In this document: positions 18,945-27,707 of the stretch, in pieces | Layout of the letters: each line of letters opens with the position of its first letter | Numbering within the stretch: position 1 is the stretch's first letter | Assembly (NCBI GenBank): GCA_947497145.1 | Contig: CANMFQ010000026.1 | Coordinates: forward strand, 1-51,274 | Reading direction: 5' to 3' | DNA: 51,274 nt | Source: an uncultured Flavobacteriaceae bacterium | Lineage (GTDB): Bacteria; Bacteroidota; Bacteroidia; Flavobacteriales; Flavobacteriaceae | Notes under the pieces: model-generated | Told to the model about the DNA's origin: nothing | Databases searched by the model: none | Seen by the model: only the letters and a program-made list of their open reading frames with translations | Program-made: the position numbers and the translations under genes

Positions 18945-19415
18945 ATGGAACAATACAATAATGCAACTACACCACAAACACAAGGCAATATGGTATTCAT
19001 TTCACCGCCTTGCCTAAAACTTGACTTTGACAAAAATGATTATTCTTGGCATTTAAAAATCAGTGTGGAATGTAATCTTGATTTTTGGGACTGCCAAAAA
19101 GTAGCTAAAGAATTCCATATTCAGTCAGATATTGAAAATGCACTGTACACACATTTCTCTTCATTTTGCGATATAAAACAAATTGCTGTTTGTCATCAAG
19201 GAAATCAAAATATTCATCATTGGTATATATCGTCTGAAAAAATTAAACTATCTATTGAGAATATACTCGAATTTGATAAGCTAAACGTACAAAGAGCTAT
19301 TAATTTTGAATTAACCAAAGATCCTGATTGGAAAAATGCTATTCCAATTTTAGAGCAAATGAAAGATAAAATTTTAGGTTTGTATTCCGTTTTAGATCAA
19401 TTAAAAGAAAACTAG
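18945..19415 (+). CDS. Hypothetical protein, divergent from the TetR gene
   Basis: A 156-residue protein that I do not recognise. It has no signal peptide or membrane segment. It is fairly rich in aromatic residues and Cys (CNLDFWDC, SSFCDIKQIAVC), followed by a helical C-terminal end (ILEQMKDKILGLYSVLDQLKEN, broken here as two helical turns). Open frame, ATG start and divergence from a regulator with shared palindromes suggest a real gene that the TetR protein might control. No function is proposed. Confidence 0.6.
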   Translation: MEQYNNATTPQTQGNMVFISPPCLKLDFDKNDYSWHLKISVECNLDFWDCQKVAKEFHIQSDIENALYTHFSSFCDIKQIAVCHQGNQNIHHWYISSEKIKLSIENILEFDKLNVQRAINFELTKDPDWKNAIPILEQMKDKILGLYSVLDQLKEN

Positions 19416-19627
19416 TAACTCCACTCCAAGCAGAACAATATCCCTCCGAAAAAAAACTGCTTTAGCCTTATAAGAGCTAATAGCAGCATTCAATAAAAAT
19501 AAAAGTCCTAACACAAACACTTAAATCACCGTAGTCACACGTTCACTCCTCACGGCTATTAAATAGCGTAACAACGCAGACTTTTAAAAATCTTTTTTTA
19601 CCTCTACCAAGATCCAAGCCACAAACC

Positions 19628-19993
19628 ATCCCTACAAGCGCCCTTGTGAATTTTACGCTTACTGAGCTAGAGATTGAAGCAGTTGTTGAAACCTATAGCG
19701 AAAAACAGTAAGTGACGGTATTACTACTGACAATAAAAAATAATGCATACATCCCTGATGTACATCATAATGGGATAGGTGTAACCAAGCCAAATGAAGA
19801 ATATGAACATTTATTTAATGACCCAAGAATAAGTTGGCCTAATGGCTTTTCTTGCGGAGATGATGGCATGATATATGTCACCATTAATCAACTTCATTTA
19901 AACGCTGTAGTTAACCAAGGAGTTCAAAAAACCAAACCACCTTTTCTCATTGCAAGATTTAAGCCTCTTGCTCCATGCAGCGTAGGACGCTAA
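19628..19993 (+). pseudogene. Remnant of a major royal jelly/yellow family protein
   Basis: The C-terminal end of a yellow/MRJP-type beta-propeller protein is recognisable in pieces. Frame one reads IPTSALVNFTLTELEIEAVV then ETYSEK and stops at 19709-19711. The expected continuation, SDGITTDN, is readable only in the next frame (19711-19734). A run of six As at 19735-19740 then moves the reading to the third frame, which continues with NNAYIPDVHHNGIGV, DPRISWPNGFS and FKPLAPCSVGR to the stop. The N-terminal two thirds are missing. Two frame changes plus the truncation make it a pseudogene. The short GTG-started ORF at 19712 inside it is not a gene on its own. Confidence 0.72.
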
Positions 19994-20068
19994 ACTACAG
20001 AAACAGGAGAAAATCATAAGCTATCCCCGACACTGAATTCCTTAGTGTGATTTACATACAAAAACACT

Positions 20069-20104
20069 AAAAAGGGGGTTTTCTTTACAGAAAACCCCCT
20101 TTTT
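20069..20104. terminator. Strong bidirectional terminator
   Basis: Perfect 15-bp inverted repeat (20069-20083 with 20090-20104) with a GGGGG/CCCCC core. It is flanked by As on one side and Ts on the other, so it works in both directions. It sits between the plus-strand pseudogene and the 3' end of the minus-strand MoxR gene. Confidence 0.9.
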
Positions 20105-20126
20105 ACAATGCTATTTTTTACTTATT

Positions 20127-21080
20127 TTAAAGCAACTTTGTAATAATATCTTCTTCAGAGATACCTTCGGCTTCGGCTTTGTAGTTTTTAATGATACGAT
20201 GTCTTAGAATACCCATCGCTACTGCTTTAACATCTTCAATATCTGGTGAAAACTTCCCATTAACGGCAGCATGCGCTTTAGCTCCTAGAATTAAATTTTG
20301 CGATGCTCTTGGCCCTGCCCCCCAATCGATATACTGCTTCACATAGTCAGAAGCAGATGCTAAATTTGGTCGTGTACTATTTACCAATTTTACAGCATAC
20401 TCAACAACGTTATCGGGTACAGGAATGCGACGTACCAAATGCTGAACTTCTAAAATTTCATTGGCATTAAACAATGCATTCACCTCAGCTTTTTCATCAT
20501 TTGTAGTAGATTTAACTACCTGAATTTCTTCTTCTATTGAAGGATATTTTAGCTCAATAGCAAACATAAATCGGTCTAACTGCGCTTCGGGCAAAGGGTA
20601 TGTACCTTCTTGCTCTATTGGGTTCTGTGTTGCCAAAACAAAGTATGGTAATTGTAGTTTATGCTGCTTTCCAGCAATAGTAACCGCTCTTTCTTGCATT
20701 GCTTCTAAAAGCGCTGCTTGGGTTTTTGGCGGAGTTCTGTTAATTTCATCAGCCAAAATAATATTAGAAAAAATAGGACCTTTAATAAACTTAAAATTTC
20801 TATTTTGATCTAGCACCTCACTCCCCAAAATATCACTCGGCATTAAATCAGGTGTAAATTGAATACGTTTAAAATCTAATCCTAATGTTTGCGCTATCGT
20901 ATTTACCATAAGCGTTTTTGCCAATCCGGGTACACCAATCAACAAAGAGTGACCACCTGTATAAATAGACAACAATATTTGATCAACAACCTCGTGTTGG
21001 CCAATTATAATTTTGGCAATCTCTTGCTTTAACTCCTTATGCTTAACTACTAAATTCTGAATAGCGGTAACGTCTGACAT
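20127..21080 (-). CDS. MoxR-family AAA+ ATPase
   Basis: A 317-residue cytoplasmic AAA+ ATPase of the MoxR type. The Walker A motif is GVPGLAKT (49-56), Walker B is IILADE (107-112) and sensor 1 includes ATQNP (150-154). EAQLDRF (166-171) carries the probable arginine finger. MoxR ATPases are thought to act as chaperones that help assemble or activate metal-containing or surface complexes, often with a DUF58 protein and von Willebrand A proteins. None of these partners is adjacent. The gene follows the SurA-like gene by only 4 bases and ends the cluster at a strong terminator. Confidence 0.92.
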   Translation of the reverse strand: MSDVTAIQNLVVKHKELKQEIAKIIIGQHEVVDQILLSIYTGGHSLLIGVPGLAKTLMVNTIAQTLGLDFKRIQFTPDLMPSDILGSEVLDQNRNFKFIKGPIFSNIILADEINRTPPKTQAALLEAMQERAVTIAGKQHKLQLPYFVLATQNPIEQEGTYPLPEAQLDRFMFAIELKYPSIEEEIQVVKSTTNDEKAEVNALFNANEILEVQHLVRRIPVPDNVVEYAVKLVNSTRPNLASASDYVKQYIDWGAGPRASQNLILGAKAHAAVNGKFSPDIEDVKAVAMGILRHRIIKNYKAEAEGISEEDIITKLL

Positions 21081-21084
21081 GCAC

Positions 21085-22539
21085 CTATTTTTTTACCCAA
21101 TTATTAGCAAACTCACAATCTCTATTGTTTTCATTTACCGTAATATATGTTTCTTCAATATGCTCACTCATCCACTCTTTAATGGCTTTGTATTGCTTTT
21201 CTGTTTTGGCTAATGCTTGAATTTTGGTATAATCTTGTGCAAAATCAGCCACATGCTCATCATAGCGATTTGTTACTTGCATTAATTTATATTTTGGGCC
21301 TCCACCTCTTGGATCTTGCTCCAAAATAGGATGAGAGATTTCATCATCCTTCAAATTACGTACTTGATTATACAGCGCTGGATCCATTTTTGTTAGTTCA
21401 AAACGTGGCCCAAAATCTTGTGGGTTACGAAGCTTACCACCGTCAAATTTTGTCTCTTTTTCATCTGAAAAATTCAAAGCAGCTTCAGCAAAAGTATACT
21501 TACCGTCCATAATGTTCTGACGAATGCTATCTAACTCTACTTTCATTGCATCAAGTGCCTCCTGTGTTATTTCAGGCTGAAGCAAGATGTGACGCACATC
21601 GCGCTCTTGTCCTCGTATTTTTTCTACTAACATAATGTGCCATCCAAACTGCGTTTCAAAAGGTTCTGAAATCTCCCCTTCTCGCAAGCTAAAGGCTACA
21701 TCTTTAAATTCGCTTACATAACCAGACTCCTTGGTAACACTAGGAATAGACCCTCCTGAGGATTTTGACGGCCCTTGGGAGTACAGAATTGCTTTTACGT
21801 TAAAACTAGCATCATTATCTTCAATATCAGCTTTGATCGCATTTAATTTATCAATAACTTTTTGAACTTCTTCCTTTGATGGTTTTGGCTCTTTTACTAT
21901 TTGAGAAATTTCCATTTCAGCACCAATTACAGGACGCTCATTAACTGGAATTTTATTAAAAAACTGACGTACTTCTTCTGGCGTAATTTCAATCTCAGAA
22001 ACAATATTTTGTTGCATTTTTTCAGACAACATTCGCAACTTATTAATTTTGTATAGTTCTTGACGAAAATCTGCCTCACTCTCCTTTTTATAATACTTGA
22101 GTAGCTTTTCCATAGAACCAATTTGCTGTACTAAAGATTGTATTTGACGATCGCTAGTCAAATTCACCTCATCGTCAGAAACTAAAATACTATCTTGAAC
22201 CGCCTGATGTGCATAAAGACGGTCTTCCATTAACTTGCCTAAAAGACCACAACGTGTTACATCTTTTGTTGATGCTCCTTGGCTCTTTAAATCAATTAAT
22301 GTTTTGTCTATATCAGATTCTAAAATCACATAGTCACCAATCACTGCTGCAATACCATCTAACTTTACCCGTTTAAAATTGTTTGTTGAATCTTTTTTCA
22401 TTGCTGCATTCTCAGCAACCATTTCTGTTGACTCCTCGTTAGCATCTGGCACTGCACTAACACCTGTTTCCTGTGAAAACCCAAAGGTAATAGCTCCAAA
22501 AACAGCTATCAATATCATTATTTTACTTCTATTCTGCAT
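21085..22539 (-). CDS. SurA-like periplasmic peptidyl-prolyl isomerase/chaperone
   Basis: I chose the ATG at 22539 (484 residues), which overlaps the upstream lipoprotein gene by 11 bases. It places the signal peptide MQNRSKIMILIAVFG...FSQ at the N-terminus. An ATG 12 codons earlier is possible. An N-terminal SurA-like helical region follows, with LDGIAAVIGDYVILESDID. Then come two parvulin domains: about residues 205-310, including SFNVKAILYSQGPSKSSGG and GEISEPFETQFGWHIMLVEK, and about 315-420, beginning DVRHILLQPE. SurA-type proteins fold outer-membrane proteins in the periplasm. The gene lies between a second SurA-like lipoprotein and MoxR, suggesting a shared envelope quality-control operon. 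Confidence 0.87.
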   Translation of the reverse strand: MQNRSKIMILIAVFGAITFGFSQETGVSAVPDANEESTEMVAENAAMKKDSTNNFKRVKLDGIAAVIGDYVILESDIDKTLIDLKSQGASTKDVTRCGLLGKLMEDRLYAHQAVQDSILVSDDEVNLTSDRQIQSLVQQIGSMEKLLKYYKKESEADFRQELYKINKLRMLSEKMQQNIVSEIEITPEEVRQFFNKIPVNERPVIGAEMEISQIVKEPKPSKEEVQKVIDKLNAIKADIEDNDASFNVKAILYSQGPSKSSGGSIPSVTKESGYVSEFKDVAFSLREGEISEPFETQFGWHIMLVEKIRGQERDVRHILLQPEITQEALDAMKVELDSIRQNIMDGKYTFAEAALNFSDEKETKFDGGKLRNPQDFGPRFELTKMDPALYNQVRNLKDDEISHPILEQDPRGGGPKYKLMQVTNRYDEHVADFAQDYTKIQALAKTEKQYKAIKEWMSEHIEETYITVNENNRDCEFANNWVKK

Positions 22540-23410
22540 AAACTTCAAATTCTTTATTTTTAATGGCTTCATCAATAATATCAGTTTCTAAACTGCGTAA
22601 ATAATTTAATTTTCTTCTATTGACGAGTACTTGCTTTATTGTAGGCTCAACAAATGACAGTGGTGCAATTTCGTTGATTTCGCGCACATCTACAATCTTT
22701 GCCAAATATACCCCGAATGCATCCTCCAATTCGAAAAATTGGGATTTTTTTAAGTATTTATCTTGGTTTTCAGCCGTTAAAGGTGGTATTTCTGTAATCA
22801 CTCTTGAAGAAGTAACCCAAATAGAATCATTAAAATTCAACTTTGCAAACTGTATTCCTATTGAATCTAAATAAACAACATCCTCAGGATTAAACCGCTT
22901 CATCTTCTTAATGACTTCTTCTTTGTTCAAAAAACGTTCAGGAAGCTGAATAAAGCGAATTTTTACCAATCGTTCTTTTAACCTAAAATTTTCCTTTTCT
23001 TTTTCATAAAACTTTTTCATTTCAGCCTTACTCACCATTGTATCTGTAACTTGGCTAACCAAGGCATCCTTATAAGCTCGGGTATACAAATCTGTTCGAT
23101 AATCTGCCACCAATGCTTCAAAGTCTGTTAACTTATCTTCTGGCAAATTAATCTTAGCCTTAGACAATAACAATTGTTTAGACGCCCAATTATTAATAAA
23201 ATTTGTGACTATAGAAATGCTGTCTTTTTTAGACATACCATCGTACAAAAGCGGATCAATGTCCTTTTTGTACAAATAACTCTCCCCCACTCTGGCTATG
23301 GGGTTCTTATCAATATCATCCTTAATAAAAGATCCGCATGAAACTAAAAATATCAAGACAACGAGACAAACCGATAGCTGATATCTTGCTTTTTTAAGTT
23401 TTAAAAACAT
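22529..23410 (-). CDS. SurA-related lipoprotein, parvulin-type chaperone
   Basis: Taking the ATG at 23410 gives 293 residues with a clear lipoprotein signal, CLVVLIFLVSCGS. A start 13 codons upstream would add a Cys-rich tail that does not fit. The domain layout is SurA-like: ARVGESYLYKKDIDPLL, then a helical region, then a weakly conserved parvulin-like domain (about 140-265, RLVKIRFIQLPERF ... FGVYLAKIVDVREI). It probably holds unfolded outer-membrane proteins rather than isomerising prolines (inference). It heads a tight three-gene unit with the second SurA-like gene and MoxR. Confidence 0.77.
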   Translation of the reverse strand: MFLKLKKARYQLSVCLVVLIFLVSCGSFIKDDIDKNPIARVGESYLYKKDIDPLLYDGMSKKDSISIVTNFINNWASKQLLLSKAKINLPEDKLTDFEALVADYRTDLYTRAYKDALVSQVTDTMVSKAEMKKFYEKEKENFRLKERLVKIRFIQLPERFLNKEEVIKKMKRFNPEDVVYLDSIGIQFAKLNFNDSIWVTSSRVITEIPPLTAENQDKYLKKSQFFELEDAFGVYLAKIVDVREINEIAPLSFVEPTIKQVLVNRRKLNYLRSLETDIIDEAIKNKEFEVYAE

Positions 23411-23660
23411 CTGGCAAAAATAACAAATATCACAAGGCAAACAATACATCGCATCAATGATTAACAGTTTTTTAGCTACCTAGTACCTGACCAGAAATAC
23501 TCAAAAAGTAAATTTCCTTTTTTTCGCTCCTTTTCTATTATTTTTTTTAGGTTTCATATGAAAAGCCTTTGCCAATCGTAACCAGCATCAATAGCTGCAA
23601 CATTGTAGATTTTACTACATTAGCATAATATTTATTCGATAATATACTAATCGTAACTAT

Positions 23661-23912
23661 ATGCCAAGAAAAATTAAACTCATTTGGGATTTTAGAGGCC
23701 CTACCGCTAATAAAACCGCAGCACATCATGAGATACACCTAAAAGAGTTCATTTCAATAGAAGGACTTGCACTTAATATCACTGGACATACAACTATAAA
23801 TGAGATGCACAGCATTGCTTTCATGGTAGTTGAAGAATCAAAAATGATTACCGTACGCGATGCACTAAAGCCCCACCGTGGTGAAGTGTATGAAGATAAC
23901 GTTGTGAATTAA
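23661..23912 (+). CDS. Small conserved hypothetical protein
   Basis: An 83-residue soluble protein starting MPRKIKLIWDFRGP, with His-rich KTAAHHEIHLKEF and a C-terminal RDALKPHRGEVYEDN. The same start and His-rich motif are familiar from small flavobacterial proteins of unknown function. No domain or catalytic role is clear. It is read divergently from the SurA/MoxR unit. Confidence 0.7.
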   Translation: MPRKIKLIWDFRGPTANKTAAHHEIHLKEFISIEGLALNITGHTTINEMHSIAFMVVEESKMITVRDALKPHRGEVYEDNVVN

Positions 23913-23930
23913 AAAATACGAAGTATTTTA
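23913..23930 (+). terminator. Weak hairpin after the small ORF
   Basis: AAAATAC/GTATTTT stem (23913-23919 with 23923-23929) with a GAA loop, immediately after the stop at 23912. AT-rich and weak, but well placed to end the short transcript. Confidence 0.35.
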
Positions 23931-23995
23931 TTTGCGCTACTATTATTTTTACGCGCTACGTACAGTTCTTAAAACAGAAACGCATCAAAAAAGTA

Positions 23996-25153
23996 ATGTT
24001 CATTAATTACAAAATAGGCTTCATAGTAGTACTACTTATTTTGGCATCTTGCCAAAGAAAAGAAAAAGTGGAATTAAAAAACCCTTTAGAAATTGTACTT
24101 GCTTCAAAAAAACCCAACATAAAAAGGGTTATGGATAGCATTCAACAATATCAAGTACAAATTATATTCACTCAAATAGAACAAAAGGAAGACAGTATTT
24201 TTTTTAAAGACCACACATTTCAAGTAGACGCATCACACTATTTCTACCCTGCTAGCACGGTAAAATTCCCTATTGCATTACTGGCATTATCGAAGCTAAA
24301 TAGCATAAAAAACTTGAATAAAAATACGCGCTTTTATGTTGAAGGAGATAGTGTAGAAACCACATTTGCCAAAGAAATAGAAAAGATATTTGCCGTAAGT
24401 GACAACGCCGCTAATAATCGCCTTTTTGAATTTTTAGGACAAGATTATATCAATACTACATTAAATGGTATTCTTAAAAATCCTGTTCGCATTTCACATC
24501 GGCTTTCAACACCAAATGCTGATGAAATCACTACCACACCCTTGGTTATTTACCAAAACGATACTACCACAACATTGTTACCACCAAGCATTAATACTAT
24601 GGCACAACCACTAACCCTTAAAGGCATACAAAAAGGCGTAGCATATATTGAAGGTGATGACATTGTACAAAGCCCTTTTGATTTTAGCTTAAAAAACTAC
24701 TACCCTATTGAAGCGCAGCATGAATTTCTAAAAAAAGTGCTATTTCCAGAAATGTATGGAGAGGATGAAAAACTTAATCTAAGCAAAGAACAACTAAATT
24801 TTGTGCACAAAACAATGCGTACTGTTCCTAAAAAATTTGGGTATAACCCAAACAATTATTATGACGGATACTGTAAATTTTTTATGTATGGCGACACCAA
24901 AGAGAACATACCCGAGCATATAAAAATCTACAACAAAGTAGGCGACGCCTATGGTACTTTAACAGATTGCGCATACATTCATGACACCAAAAACAATATA
25001 GCCTTTCTTTTAACAGCCACTATTTTAGTAAATAAAAATGGTATTTTTAATGATAATAATTATGAATACGATGAAATAGGTCTTCCGTTCTTGGCAGAAC
25101 TAGGAAGGGAGCTTTACGCTTATGAACTAGAGCGAAAGCATGAAATGAGATAA
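23996..25153 (+). CDS. Class A beta-lactamase-like serine hydrolase lipoprotein
   Basis: A 385-residue lipoprotein (lipobox ILASC, C19) of the beta-lactamase2 type. It has the three active-site elements of the penicillin-recognising fold: SxxK as S87-T88-V89-K90 in YPASTVKFP, SDN at 135-137, and KVG at 314-316 in place of KTG. An insertion of about 100 residues between SDN and KVG makes it longer than true class A beta-lactamases (about 290 residues). These proteins are common in Bacteroidota and usually have unknown substrates. Peptidoglycan or another amide/ester is as likely as beta-lactams, so resistance should not be assumed. Confidence 0.82.
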   Translation: MFINYKIGFIVVLLILASCQRKEKVELKNPLEIVLASKKPNIKRVMDSIQQYQVQIIFTQIEQKEDSIFFKDHTFQVDASHYFYPASTVKFPIALLALSKLNSIKNLNKNTRFYVEGDSVETTFAKEIEKIFAVSDNAANNRLFEFLGQDYINTTLNGILKNPVRISHRLSTPNADEITTTPLVIYQNDTTTTLLPPSINTMAQPLTLKGIQKGVAYIEGDDIVQSPFDFSLKNYYPIEAQHEFLKKVLFPEMYGEDEKLNLSKEQLNFVHKTMRTVPKKFGYNPNNYYDGYCKFFMYGDTKENIPEHIKIYNKVGDAYGTLTDCAYIHDTKNNIAFLLTATILVNKNGIFNDNNYEYDEIGLPFLAELGRELYAYELERKHEMR

Positions 25154-25337
25154 AAATTACCGACTTGCATCATTGCAATTATTAGACACCCTTAATGAGC
25201 GGCTTGCACATCGATCGCGAAGAGATAATTGAATCATTTTCAATTTTTTAGCACTATTGTTTGAATAAAAAAGAAGCTTTAGCGTTTAATAGGTCGTACA
25301 CCCAAATGAACCTGCATACAATTTCACACCCAAAAAG

Positions 25338-27707
25338 ATGGCAAATCAAGATCGAATAGCCCAGCTACAAGAAAAATTGAATATTCTTTTAAAAAAACAA
25401 CAACATTTCTCCATTGAACTACAAGAACTGCATCAAGAAATTACGCAATTAAAAAATGCAAAAAAACAAGTCGACCCAACTTTTGAAAAACTTAAGGAGA
25501 AAACCACCCCTGTAGCAACCAGTTTTGACACAAAAGAAAGTATGGCTACGATCCCGTCAAAAACTGAAAACAAAATCACCCAACAAGCAAGCGCTAATGT
25601 TCCAGCTACAGAAAAAACTAACCAAAAAAATGATACCACTCAAGAAAAAACTAACCTTGAGAAATTTATTGGCGAAAACCTCATCAATAAAATAGGTATT
25701 GCCATATTGGTCATTGGCGTTGGCATAGGTGCTAAATACTCTATAGAAAACAATTTAATTAGCCCCTTAACACGTATTATTTTAGGTTACCTAATGGGCT
25801 TAGGTTTGATAGGTTTTGGCATAAAACTAAAAGCAAAATACGAAAATTACAGTGCAGTATTGGTTAGCGGAGCATTAGCTATTTTATATTTCATCACCTT
25901 TGCTGCCTATAGTTTTTATGGTCTTTTCACACAACTACCTGCCTTTGGCCTCATGTTACTCTTTACTGCCTTTGGTATTGTTGCTGCATTAAATTACAAC
26001 AAACAAGTAATTGCCCATATAGGCTTAGTTGGAGCATATGCAGTACCTTATTTACTAAGCAACAATACTGGTAATATCGTCGCTTTTTTCAGCTATGTTG
26101 CTATCATTAATATAGCAATACTAATCATTGCATTTAAAAAATACTGGAAACCACTCTACTATCTTGCTTTTATTTTTACATGGCTTATTTATAGTTCTTT
26201 CATAGCTTTTAAGTATACCGCTGAAACACATTTTGCCATAGCACTGATTTTTTTAGGCGTCTTTTTCCTCATTTTTTATGGTATATTTTTGGCCTATAAG
26301 CTTAAAGCCAATGAAAAGTTTAAAAAATCTGATGTAGTTTTATTACTACTAAACTCTTTTCTTTTTTACGGATTTGGCTATGGTCTTCTTGCTAACCATG
26401 ATATCGGAAAGGAATTGTTGGGTATTTTCACTCTTTGCAATGCGCTAATCCATTTCATAGTTAGCGCCATCATTTATAAGAAAAAATTGGGTGACCGCAA
26501 TCTTTTCTATTTAGCTGCTGGTTTGGTATTGACATTTATTACTATTACTATACCCGTACAACTTGATGGTAACTGGGTTACATTACTTTGGGCTCTTGAA
26601 GCCGCTCTACTATTTTGGATTGGCAGCACTAAAAAAGTGCCCACATACAAACACCTTTCCTACCCCTTGATGATCTTGGCTTTTTTAAGCTTACTCGAAG
26701 ATTGGGATAATTATTACAGCGGCTATTATCATGAAGAACATATGGCTTCAATTTTAAATATTGCTTTTCTTTCTTCCATAATTTTCACAGTTGCCTTTGG
26801 GTGGATTAATCGTATTCAACTAAAACACAACATTGCTACCGACACCAAAAACCCAAGTTTATTTACACGTTTTATGTCATTTGCTATTCCTGTTACATGC
26901 ATACTTTCTCTATACGGAGCGTTTTACCATGAAATAGCCTATTACTTTGACAAACTCTACCAACTATCAAAAATACCTGCAAGCATAGGCGATGAATATG
27001 GTTATGCTCAATACGACTATCAATTACATGATTTTAGCGCTATTTGGCGATTAAACTACACCTTATTATTTATCTCGCTATTAGCCTTTGTTGCAACAAA
27101 AAAAATAAAGAACAGCATACTAGGCATTGTAATACTCATCACAGGCTTAGTTGCTATTGTCATTTTCTTAGTTGGCGGGCTCTATCTATTGAGTGAATTG
27201 CGACAAAACTTTTTAACCAGTACCGAATCGCCATATACCAGCAGTAATTTCAACATTATTATTCGTTATATCTCTTTAGGCTTTTTTGCTTTGTTGCTGG
27301 CTTCCTTGTACAAACTATCAAAAGCAGCCTTTTTACGTATCAATTTTCAAATTCCATTTGAAATACTACTACATATGTCATTACTGTGGGTGCTAAGCAG
27401 CGAGCTTCTTAATTGGATGGATATTACCGGTTCTAATCAAAGTGATAAACTAGGATTAAGTATTTTATGGGGAATGTATTCTTTATTATTAATTGCCGTC
27501 GGAATTTACAAAAACAAAAAATACCTACGCATTGCCGCGATTGCCTTATTTGGCATTACACTAGTAAAACTTTTCTTTTATGACATCGCCACAATGAACA
27601 CCATTACAAAGACGATTGTTTTTGTTTCTTTAGGAATTCTACTTTTGATTATCTCGTTCTTGTACAACAAATACAAACATAAAATTACTGATGAAGATAA
27701 AGACTAA
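25338..27707 (+). CDS. DUF2339 polytopic membrane protein
   Basis: A 789-residue integral membrane protein with more than 20 hydrophobic segments. The N-terminus is a cytoplasmic coiled coil (residues 5-40) followed by a Thr/Lys-rich linker. The conserved DUF2339 entry is FIGENLINKIGIAILVIGVG, followed by short alternating helices with KYENYSAVLVSGALAILYF. DUF2339 proteins are of unknown biochemical role. The gene overlaps the next one by 17 bases, implying translational coupling with a DUF3999-like partner, a pairing known in other bacteria. Confidence 0.87.
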   Translation: MANQDRIAQLQEKLNILLKKQQHFSIELQELHQEITQLKNAKKQVDPTFEKLKEKTTPVATSFDTKESMATIPSKTENKITQQASANVPATEKTNQKNDTTQEKTNLEKFIGENLINKIGIAILVIGVGIGAKYSIENNLISPLTRIILGYLMGLGLIGFGIKLKAKYENYSAVLVSGALAILYFITFAAYSFYGLFTQLPAFGLMLLFTAFGIVAALNYNKQVIAHIGLVGAYAVPYLLSNNTGNIVAFFSYVAIINIAILIIAFKKYWKPLYYLAFIFTWLIYSSFIAFKYTAETHFAIALIFLGVFFLIFYGIFLAYKLKANEKFKKSDVVLLLLNSFLFYGFGYGLLANHDIGKELLGIFTLCNALIHFIVSAIIYKKKLGDRNLFYLAAGLVLTFITITIPVQLDGNWVTLLWALEAALLFWIGSTKKVPTYKHLSYPLMILAFLSLLEDWDNYYSGYYHEEHMASILNIAFLSSIIFTVAFGWINRIQLKHNIATDTKNPSLFTRFMSFAIPVTCILSLYGAFYHEIAYYFDKLYQLSKIPASIGDEYGYAQYDYQLHDFSAIWRLNYTLLFISLLAFVATKKIKNSILGIVILITGLVAIVIFLVGGLYLLSELRQNFLTSTESPYTSSNFNIIIRYISLGFFALLLASLYKLSKAAFLRINFQIPFEILLHMSLLWVLSSELLNWMDITGSNQSDKLGLSILWGMYSLLLIAVGIYKNKKYLRIAAIALFGITLVKLFFYDIATMNTITKTIVFVSLGILLLIISFLYNKYKHKITDEDKD

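Noticed and set aside
19712-19993. A 93-codon GTG-started ORF as an intact gene
   Set aside because: It is only the last frame of the MRJP/yellow remnant. Its first ten residues do not match the family, while neighbouring frames do.
23996-25153. Antibiotic-resistance beta-lactamase
   Set aside because: KVG replaces KTG, the protein is a lipoprotein, and a long insertion departs from true class A enzymes.
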